8,441 bases of DNA from Propionibacteriaceae bacterium (GTDB lineage Bacteria > Actinomycetota > Actinomycetes > Propionibacteriales > Propionibacteriaceae). Location of the stretch: positions 1-8,441 of the forward strand of contig DMIX01000347.1 in assembly GCA_003451975.1 (NCBI GenBank), written 5' to 3'. The translations under genes were made by a program, and so were the position numbers. The stretch's first letter is position 1. Each line of letters begins with the position of its first letter. This document shows, piece after piece, positions 1 through 5,751 of the stretch. Under the pieces are notes generated by a model. It was not told where the DNA came from. It did not search any database and was given only the letters and a program-made list of their open reading frames with translations.

Positions 1-63
1 AGCTCAGAGCATTTGTTGTGCAAGATCCGGACCGCGGGGGCTCCTCTGTCGCGGGCGGGCAGT

Positions 64-1530
64 TCACACCCGCTCGGGCTCGTCGCCCGTGGAACTACTG
101 GATCTGCCGCTGTAGGCGACGATCAACCGGAAGACAGCCCAGAGCACACCGGTCACGGCGCTAGCGACGAGCACCACGCCGAGGTCGGGCTGGAAGAGGG
201 CGAGCGTGCCGAGCGGCGCGCCGATCAGCGTCGGCACCAGGCTCAGCACGACCCAGGTGGCCACGAGTGTGGTGAGCAGCGGGAACCACAGGCTGAACAG
301 GCCGAATGCGCCCGACTTGGCGCGCAGAGAGCTGCGCCGCCGCCAGGCCCAAGCCATGCTGGCTAGGTAGCCGATCGGCAGCAGAACCAGGGCGATGAAC
401 AGCAACTTCTGGGTCCAGCGGGACCCCTCACCGCTGTAGTCGAGGCCCAAAGAGGCGGCCGTCACAGCGTTGCGGAGTTGCTCGGTATCTCCGAAGCCGA
501 CGCCACTGCCGCCGTTGACGAGCACGACGACTGCCTGGTTGCGGGCTGGGATCATCGTTGCGAGTGACTCGAAGCCGGGAGTCGATCCGGAATGCCACAC
601 TCTTCCGGTGGCTGGATCGGTGAACCAGCCGAACCCGTAGAACGGTGAGGTGTCCCCGGCGGGTCGCATCATGAGTGCCTTACCTTCGGCGCTCAACACG
701 TCGTCAGTGCCGTTCATCATGACCTGGAGGTAGAGCGCAAGATCCGACGCCGTTGCGATTACCCCACCGGCGGGCGCCATCCCACGGCTTGTCGTGTTGT
801 CGGCGATCGGCCGCTTGGTGCCGAACCAGGGAGTGTGCCCGGTCGCCAGGGACGCCGGCACCTGCCCGTCGACGACGAGGCTGTGGGTCATGCCGATCGG
901 AGTCAGGATGTTGGCGGTGACGTAGTCCTGGTAGTCCTGCCCGCTCACGACTTCGATCACGCGACCCAACACCAGGTAGTTCGCGTTCGAATACTCCCAC
1001 CGCGCACCGGGCACGTTGGCGGGGGTTTCCCTGGCGAGTTCGTCGACCCGACGGGCGAGTTCGTCTGCGCCACCGTCTATGTCGGTGTGTGAGGTGTTTC
1101 CCTGATAGGTCGAATAGCCGCTGGTGTGGCTGAGAAGTTGTCGGATCGTGACCACGCCCGCGGGTCGGCCGGAGAAGCTGTCCAGGTAGTTCGATATCTC
1201 GGCATCGAGGTCCACACCTCCCGCCTCAACCAGCTGCATCACGGCGAGCGCGGTGAAGCTCTTGGAAATCGAACCAATCAGGAAAGTGGTGTCCGCGGTG
1301 ATCTTCTCAGTGCCTCCGCTCCTGACAACACCGCGCTGCCCGATCGAGCTGAGCTCGCCATCAGTCACGACGGCGTAAGCAAGCCCCGGCACGCCCGACG
1401 CCGGCATCTCAGCGTCGAGAACGTCATCGAGCGAACCGCCCGATGCGTGCGCAGTCGGAACGAACCCGAGGCCGAGCACACTCATCCCCAGGCAGAGCCC
1501 GAGCATGAGGATCGTGAGCAAGCGCTGCAC
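64..1530 (-). CDS. Membrane-anchored serine hydrolase, class C beta-lactamase/PBP-like family
   Basis: Probable extracytoplasmic serine hydrolase of the beta-lactamase (class C)/DD-peptidase/esterase superfamily; substrate unknown. I chose the GTG at 1528-1530 (488 aa): it is followed directly by a signal-like stretch (VQRLLTILMLGLCLG, then a TAHA-S cleavage-like site) and has a GGGGG purine run 7 nt upstream. An ATG at 1606-1608 would add 26 residues that spoil the signal peptide. Counting from the GTG, the catalytic SxxK is S87-I-S-K90, the YxN motif is Y180-S-N182 and the third motif is H313-S-G315, which replaces the KTG of true beta-lactamases and is usual in the esterase/PBP4*-like branch. 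After the catalytic domain come three hydrophobic segments (about 375-397, 410-436 and 449-474), then a short polar tail, so the enzyme is probably tethered by its C-terminus. It lies about 160 bp downstream of psuG on the same strand; a functional link with pseudouridine use is not evident. Family is confident, activity is not. Confidence 0.85.
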   Translation of the reverse strand: MQRLLTILMLGLCLGMSVLGLGFVPTAHASGGSLDDVLDAEMPASGVPGLAYAVVTDGELSSIGQRGVVRSGGTEKITADTTFLIGSISKSFTALAVMQLVEAGGVDLDAEISNYLDSFSGRPAGVVTIRQLLSHTSGYSTYQGNTSHTDIDGGADELARRVDELARETPANVPGARWEYSNANYLVLGRVIEVVSGQDYQDYVTANILTPIGMTHSLVVDGQVPASLATGHTPWFGTKRPIADNTTSRGMAPAGGVIATASDLALYLQVMMNGTDDVLSAEGKALMMRPAGDTSPFYGFGWFTDPATGRVWHSGSTPGFESLATMIPARNQAVVVLVNGGSGVGFGDTEQLRNAVTAASLGLDYSGEGSRWTQKLLFIALVLLPIGYLASMAWAWRRRSSLRAKSGAFGLFSLWFPLLTTLVATWVVLSLVPTLIGAPLGTLALFQPDLGVVLVASAVTGVLWAVFRLIVAYSGRSSSSTGDEPERV

Positions 1531-1691
1531 CGACGCACCCCCGGAACATGCTGTGGAAAACGGATCACCAACCGTAGCCCATCGATTCAGACCCGTCACC
1601 GCAGGCAATGCCCGGCGCTTCAGGCGGACGGCACATCTCTGACGGGGGTTCCACGCGAGAACCGATCGATCCTCACAACCCCATGGGCGTC

Positions 1692-2612
1692 CTACTTCTG
1701 TGAGAACTCCACCGCGATCCGGGCCCCCACCTGCGCATTGTGCTTAACCAGGGCGATGTTGGCGCGTAGCGATTCGCCGTCGGAAAGCTCGACGATGCGT
1801 CCCAGTAGGTAGGGGGTAATTGCCGCCCCGGTGATGCCCTTCTGCTCGGCTTCGGCGACAGCTTGGTTGATCAGGGCACCGATTTCGGCTTCGGGGATCT
1901 CCTCGTCGACGGGGATGGGGTTAGCGATCACCAGCCCCCCGGCCAGGCCCAGGCCCCACTTGGCCTTCATGGCGGCAGCGACCTCAGCAGGGGCATCCAT
2001 CCGCAGAGGGGAGGCAAAGCCGCTGGAGCGGGAGTAGAAGGACGGGAAGTCATCGGAGCCCACGGTGATCACCGGGACGCCGAGGGTTTCCAGCACTTCC
2101 AGGGTGCGGCCGATGTCGAGCAGCGATTTCACTCCGGCGCTAACCACGGCGACATCAGTGAGGCTCAATTCGGTGAGGTCGGCGGAGATGTCCATCGAGT
2201 CTTGGGCACCGCGATGCACACCGCCCAAGCCCCCGGTGACAAAGACCCGGATGCCGGCCAGCGCCGCCAGACGCATCGTGGAGGCGACGGTGGTCGCACC
2301 GTGTTCTTTACGGGCAATGACATAAGGCAGATCACGGATACTCACCTTGCGAACGTTTCCGTCCGAGCCCAGCAGATCCAGGTCGGCATCATTGAGCCCG
2401 ATGCGCGGCACGCCACGCAGCACAGCGATGGTGGCCGGCACAGCACCGTGGTTGCGAATGATCTGTTCGACTTCGCGGGCGGTCTGCACATTCTTCGGGT
2501 AGGGCATGCCGTGGCTGATGATGGTTGACTCAAGCGCAACGACCGGACGGCCAGCAGCAAGGGCATCGCGAACCTCGTCGGCCACGGCGAGCATCGGGTG
2601 AGGGGTGGTCAT
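1692..2612 (-). CDS. psuG: Pseudouridine-5'-phosphate glycosidase
   Basis: Cleaves the C-C glycosidic bond of pseudouridine 5'-phosphate to give uracil and ribose 5-phosphate, in the cytoplasm, as the second step of pseudouridine catabolism. The 306-residue protein is full length for the family and collinear with it from end to end. Visible family signatures are VVALESTIISHGMPYPKN near the N-terminus (the conserved Glu is E28), ARKEHGATTVAST around residues 100-112, FVTGGLGGVHRGAQDSMDIS around 124-143, ADLTEL with the likely metal-binding D145, and SAGVKSLLDIGRTLE with the presumed Schiff-base lysine K162, followed by TLGVPVITVG. NPIP and GAAITPYLL, both typical of the family, appear further on. 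The ATG overlaps the stop codon of the upstream kinase (ATGA, 2609-2612), so translation is probably coupled. No intrinsic terminator with a T run is seen after the stop. Confidence 0.96.
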   Translation of the reverse strand: MTTPHPMLAVADEVRDALAAGRPVVALESTIISHGMPYPKNVQTAREVEQIIRNHGAVPATIAVLRGVPRIGLNDADLDLLGSDGNVRKVSIRDLPYVIARKEHGATTVASTMRLAALAGIRVFVTGGLGGVHRGAQDSMDISADLTELSLTDVAVVSAGVKSLLDIGRTLEVLETLGVPVITVGSDDFPSFYSRSSGFASPLRMDAPAEVAAAMKAKWGLGLAGGLVIANPIPVDEEIPEAEIGALINQAVAEAEQKGITGAAITPYLLGRIVELSDGESLRANIALVKHNAQVGARIAVEFSQK

Positions 2613-3736
2613 AGAGTCGCTCCTTGCGTTGTGGCGAACGCCGCGCTGAAGGCGACACCCAGGTCTGGTCGGACGGTGTGGCTGCTGGCCACGGTCAGCG
2701 CTGCAGCAAGGTGGCCGTGACGCGCGGCTTCGGCGGGGTCTTCGCCGGCTAGCAGGCCCGAGACGAAGCCGGCGGTCATGGCGTCCCCGGCTCCGGTGAC
2801 GTCGGCAACCTCGGCAGGTACGGCCGGAATCGCGACCGATCCACTGGCACTGATCAACACGCTGCCGGCCATCCCCCGGCTCACCCAGACCTGCTGGACG
2901 CCGCGCTCGTGCAACTCCGCAGCGGCGGCGGCAATATCGGCGTCGGTATCGGCGACGTCATGTCCAACCAGGGAACCGAGCTCATCCACATTGGGCGTCA
3001 CCGCGAAGACCGGACGCTCCGGGACCAGTAGCGGCGCGATCCGTGCCGCTTTGGCCACACTCACCGGCTCCACGACCACGCGAGCATCGGCATTCGCAAC
3101 CAAGGCCAACACCCATTCAGCGACGGCCACCGGAATATTGCCGTCCACAACGACCACATCAGCCCGAGAGATCAACTCTTGGGCGCGACTCAGGCTCACA
3201 ACTTCCATCGCATCAGTGGCGGCGAAGTCCGATAACCCAATCACCAGTTCACCGTCGGCATCCAAGGCCGCCAGATAGCTGCCGGTGGGATGCGGACTAC
3301 GAGCAACCTGATCGACATACACCCCGGCTTCAGCGGTGAGCGCCAGCAGTTCCTGGCCTGCGGAATCAGCGCCGACCGCGGCCACCAGGTGCACCCGGCC
3401 GCCCAATCGGGCGATCCCTTCGGCGATGTTGCGTCCCACTCCCCCCGGGGTGCGACTGATCTGGCTGGGGTTCGAGGTGTGCAAGCGGGCTGCGGCCAGG
3501 CTTCTCGCCTTGACATCCCAAGCCGCGCCCCCGACGACCACCGCCCACGGCTCGGCGCGCAAGATGTAGCCGCGCCCCACGATCTCGCCTTTTTGGCTCA
3601 GTGAGGACAGCGCCACTGCGATCGCACCCTTGGTCGTCCCCAGGCTTCGAGCAAGCCCGGCCGCATCCAGCATCGGCTGCGCCTGCAGCAAGGCAAGGAT
3701 CTCGCGTTCCCGAGGGCTCAACGACATGCTCAGCAT
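2609..3736 (-). CDS. psuK: Pseudouridine kinase (PfkB family) with N-terminal winged-helix domain
   Basis: PfkB/ribokinase-family sugar kinase. The gene overlap with psuG makes pseudouridine kinase (pseudouridine + ATP to pseudouridine 5'-phosphate) the most likely activity. The 375-residue protein starts with a winged-helix DNA-binding module (about 5-60: SPREREILALLQ, then AAGLARSLGTTKGAIAVALSSLSQKGEIVGRGYIL). The kinase core follows: VVVGGAAWDVKA with the substrate-binding D74, the PGGVGRN loop (97-103), TPNVDEL near 247-253, and the anion-hole/catalytic VTGAGD (313-318, catalytic base D318). Core-only PsuK proteins run to about 310 residues, so the extra 60 at the N-terminus account for the length difference. 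The first ATG (3734-3736) has an AGG 6 nt upstream; a second in-frame ATG at 3725-3727 is possible and would not change the domains. The gene is divergent from the ccdA cluster. I saw no convincing promoter. Other nucleoside or sugar substrates cannot be excluded. Confidence 0.9.
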   Translation of the reverse strand: MLSMSLSPREREILALLQAQPMLDAAGLARSLGTTKGAIAVALSSLSQKGEIVGRGYILRAEPWAVVVGGAAWDVKARSLAAARLHTSNPSQISRTPGGVGRNIAEGIARLGGRVHLVAAVGADSAGQELLALTAEAGVYVDQVARSPHPTGSYLAALDADGELVIGLSDFAATDAMEVVSLSRAQELISRADVVVVDGNIPVAVAEWVLALVANADARVVVEPVSVAKAARIAPLLVPERPVFAVTPNVDELGSLVGHDVADTDADIAAAAAELHERGVQQVWVSRGMAGSVLISASGSVAIPAVPAEVADVTGAGDAMTAGFVSGLLAGEDPAEAARHGHLAAALTVASSHTVRPDLGVAFSAAFATTQGATL

Positions 3737-3851
3737 TATTAGCCTGCATTGATTCTCTTAGCAACCAGACACCCCCAATCAGCTCACCCGAACACAGCAG
3801 CCCTCTGAATAGGATCGACGCAAGCCGGGGCGGAAACCCTCATGACCAACC

Positions 3852-3879
3852 TTTACCCCTATACCCCATGGGGTATAGT
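3852..3879 (+). promoter_or_regulatory. Candidate promoter of the ccdA cluster
   Basis: A sigma-70-like pair: TTTACC (3852-3857) as -35, a 16-nt spacer, and TATAGT (3874-3879) as -10, one mismatch from TATAAT. Initiation would fall near 3886, giving a leader of about 65 nt before the ccdA ATG. The spacer and most of the -10 lie inside the perfect palindrome at 3859-3878, so a bound repressor would block the polymerase. The -10 is convincing, the -35 only moderate. Confidence 0.6.
3859..3878. promoter_or_regulatory. CsoR/CstR-type operator, perfect 20-bp palindrome
   Basis: CTATACCCCATGGGGTATAG is its own reverse complement over all 20 bases. The core, ATACCCC followed directly by a short centre and GGGGTAT, is the pattern bound by the CsoR family of tetrameric repressors: copper-sensing CsoR and persulfide-sensing CstR. 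It sits between psuK and ccdA and covers the spacer and -10 of the plus-strand promoter candidate, the geometry of a repressor site. An additional TTTACCCC immediately upstream may act as a weaker half-site. No CsoR-family gene is encoded in the window, so the regulator would be encoded elsewhere. The palindrome is certain; the family assignment is a motif match and cannot tell copper from sulfur control. Confidence 0.75.
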
Positions 3880-3919
3880 CCCCTGCGACCGGATATCGCG
3901 ACGCGAGGACCAGGAACCG

Positions 3920-3964
3920 ATGAGACGTCAATCACCCGAAGCAGGCGAACCATGGGTGAACTGA
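3920..3964 (+). CDS. Possible 14-codon leader ORF overlapping the ccdA start
   Basis: An ATG at 3920 is preceded by CCAGGA with a 4-5 nt spacer, a better ribosome site than many here. It opens a reading frame MRRQSPEAGEPWVN that ends with TGA at 3962-3964. It lies within the presumed ccdA leader and overlaps the ccdA ATG (3952) by 13 nt in another frame, so ribosomes ending here could re-initiate on, or compete with, ccdA. It contains no cysteine run or repeated codon that would mark a classical attenuator. A frame this short can arise by chance, so this is a suggestion only. Confidence 0.25.
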   Translation: MRRQSPEAGEPWVN

Positions 3965-4701
3965 CAATCCTGGGGGCCTTCCTGGGCGGGTTGGTCTCTT
4001 TCCTCTCCCCCTGTGTGCTACCGGTCATCCCGGCCTACGTCTCAGTGGTCACCGGGCTGAGCGCCACCGCGATCCAAGAAGGCGGACGTGCCCGGTTTGG
4101 CCAAGTGATGAAGACCTCGCTGGGCTTCATTCTCGGTTTCAGCACGGTCTTCGTGCTGATGGGGCTGTCCATCACCGCCGCCGGACAGGCTCTATTCACC
4201 CACCGCGCACTGCTCACCCAGATCTCGGGCATGGTGGTGCTGGCGATGGCGTTGTTCCTGCTGGGGTCGCTGTTCCTGAAAGCACCCTGGCTGTATCAGG
4301 AAGCCCGCTGGCACCCGCAACTCGACAAGTTCGGCCCCTTTGCAGCCCCGGTAGCCGGTGTCGCTTTCGGCTTCGGCTGGACGCCCTGCGTCGGCCCGGT
4401 GCTGACCAGCGTGCTCGCGGTGGCGGCGGGCAGCGGCGATCTGTGGCTCAGCACCATGATGTTGGTGGCCTATTCAGCCGGACTGGCCGTCCCCTTCCTG
4501 CTGGCAGCCCTGGCCATGGACCGAGTTGCAGGCGCCTTCGGCTTCGTGAAGCGGCACTTCTTCGGCATCACCGTGGCCTCGGCGATCATCCTGGCCATCT
4601 TCGGAGCGCTACTCGCGTTCAACCGCATGGCCCTGGTCACCACCGCCACCCAATCATTCCTCGACACCATCGGCCTGGGCGGTCTGCTGGGGCTCGGCTA
4701 A
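3952..4701 (+). CDS. ccdA: CcdA/DsbD-beta-like thiol-disulfide electron transporter
   Basis: Polytopic membrane protein that carries reducing equivalents from cytoplasmic thioredoxin to a thioredoxin-fold partner outside the membrane, as in cytochrome c maturation and other envelope thiol systems. The 249-residue product has six hydrophobic segments (roughly 5-29, 52-75, 88-108, 127-151, 160-185 and 199-221) and both redox cysteines in their family contexts: LSPCVLPVIPAY (C21) in the first helix and GWTPCVGPVL (C146) in the fourth. Start: ATG at 3952 with AGG 6 nt upstream. The frame is open further upstream, but the extension lacks family sequence, runs across the operator, and one of its ATGs lies inside the palindrome, so I rejected it. 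The partner is very likely the thioredoxin-rhodanese protein 21 bp downstream. Cytochrome c maturation genes (resB, resC) are absent from the window, so a role outside haem maturation is plausible. Confidence 0.93.
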   Translation: MGELTILGAFLGGLVSFLSPCVLPVIPAYVSVVTGLSATAIQEGGRARFGQVMKTSLGFILGFSTVFVLMGLSITAAGQALFTHRALLTQISGMVVLAMALFLLGSLFLKAPWLYQEARWHPQLDKFGPFAAPVAGVAFGFGWTPCVGPVLTSVLAVAAGSGDLWLSTMMLVAYSAGLAVPFLLAALAMDRVAGAFGFVKRHFFGITVASAIILAIFGALLAFNRMALVTTATQSFLDTIGLGGLLGLG

Positions 4702-4722
4702 TCGGAAAGGTCACCACACACC

Positions 4723-5727
4723 ATGGGCAGCAAGCCAACGAACACCGCACCCACGCAGTCGCGACGTGCCGCGCGGATCGCCGAGATCGAACGACAGGAA
4801 CGTCGCGGCAAGCTCACCAAGGCGGCCATCGTCGCCGCCCTTGCCACCGTGCTGGTCGGGGTGGGCATCTTCGCTTTCGCCGGCAACAACGCCGCACCGG
4901 CCACCGACGATTCCGGTGCGGAATACCTGGCCAACAAGGGCAACTTCCGCCTGCCGGGACTCATGGACGCCAGCAAGACGGTTGCCTTGACCGATTTCAA
5001 GGGCACTCCGGTCGTCGTCAACTTCTTCGCCTCGTGGTGCGTGTACTGCAATGAGGAATTGCCGGGCTTCATTCAGGTGGCCAAGGCCACCGAGGGCAAG
5101 GTCGCCTTCGTCGGAGTGAACACCGGCGATCCTGGTGACGGGGTTGCGATGGCCAAGCGGTTCGATCTGGCTGGCAACGGCTTCACTCTCGCCAAGGACA
5201 TCGGCACCGAGCCGGCCTCTGATCTGTGGACGTCCTACGGCTCCCAGGGCCTCCCCGTCACCGCTTTCTATGACGCCGAGGGCAAGCTCGTCGACTTCTC
5301 CGGCGGCATGCTGACCCAGGCCGAACTTGCCCAGCGCATCACCAAGAACTTCGGCGTGGACGCCAGCGCTCCGGATGCCGCCACCGTTTCAGCACCCGTG
5401 ATTCCGCTGATTCCCAAGGGTGTCTACGAGCTTCTCAGCGCCCACGGCAACACCACCGACTACTTCGCCATTGATCTGCGTCCAGCCGAGGATTTCGCAG
5501 CCGGGCACATCTCCGGAGCCCGCAGCTTCCCGGGCGCGACCCCGCAGACTGTCGTGAAGCAGGCCGCCGAGCTGAGCAAGGACGGCAGCTATTTCTTGTA
5601 CGACGCCGATGGCGCCACAACCGAAGCGGCCGGCGAAGCGCTCCACAAGGCAGGCTTCAAGCACATCTACTACCTCGAAGGCGGCATCGCAGCCTGGACC
5701 CAGGCCGGAGGCCCCACGGGCCCCTAA
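4723..5727 (+). CDS. Membrane-anchored TlpA/ResA-like thioredoxin fused to a cysteine-less rhodanese domain
   Basis: A 334-residue two-domain protein. A charged cytoplasmic N-terminus with many Arg/Glu residues (1-32) precedes a single membrane helix (about 33-53), so the rest faces outward. Residues 70-210 form a TlpA/ResA-type thioredoxin fold: KGTPVVVNFFASWCVYC with the redox pair C106/C109, then FVGVNTGD, and GLPVTAFYD with the cis-proline P178. Residues about 225-334 form a rhodanese domain: DLRPAEDFAAGHISGARSFPG (251-271) and YYLEGGIAAWTQAGGP (316-331). The active loop, normally YCxxGxR(S/A), here reads YDADGATT (293-300), so Asp294 takes the place of the sulfur-carrying cysteine and the CDC25-like arginine is missing too. 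The domain should therefore not be a sulfurtransferase; it may bind a partner or ligand. CcdA, encoded just upstream, is the expected electron donor. AAAGG lies 12 nt before the ATG, a rather long spacing. Target proteins are unknown. Confidence 0.92.
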   Translation: MGSKPTNTAPTQSRRAARIAEIERQERRGKLTKAAIVAALATVLVGVGIFAFAGNNAAPATDDSGAEYLANKGNFRLPGLMDASKTVALTDFKGTPVVVNFFASWCVYCNEELPGFIQVAKATEGKVAFVGVNTGDPGDGVAMAKRFDLAGNGFTLAKDIGTEPASDLWTSYGSQGLPVTAFYDAEGKLVDFSGGMLTQAELAQRITKNFGVDASAPDAATVSAPVIPLIPKGVYELLSAHGNTTDYFAIDLRPAEDFAAGHISGARSFPGATPQTVVKQAAELSKDGSYFLYDADGATTEAAGEALHKAGFKHIYYLEGGIAAWTQAGGPTGP

Positions 5728-5751
5728 TCACCTGCGGGCTAGGCTTTCGCC

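Noticed and set aside
1..63. Terminator after the serine hydrolase gene
   Set aside because: Only a 5-bp CCGCG/CGCGG pairing with a long loop and no T run is visible; nothing supportable in these bases.
1647..1663. Small inverted repeat GGTTC-N7-GAACC downstream of psuG
   Set aside because: The stem is only 5 bp with no T run, too weak to call a terminator or operator.
1126..1812. 228-codon open frame on the plus strand
   Set aside because: It runs antisense across the serine hydrolase start and the end of psuG. Its Arg/Glu/His-rich composition shows no domain, and both opposing genes are well supported.
1863..2528. 221-codon open frame on the plus strand
   Set aside because: Antisense to psuG, which is collinear with its family over this whole stretch.
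3737..3840. Possible minus-strand promoter for psuK
   Set aside because: The best pairs (TTGGGG with GAATCA, or TTTCCG with TATTCA) are poor matches or badly spaced; none stands out from background.
3601..3951. In-frame 117-codon extension upstream of the ccdA ATG
   Set aside because: It lies antisense to the psuK start, crosses the operator and promoter, and encodes no family sequence; the ATG at 3952 begins directly at the CcdA N-terminal pattern.
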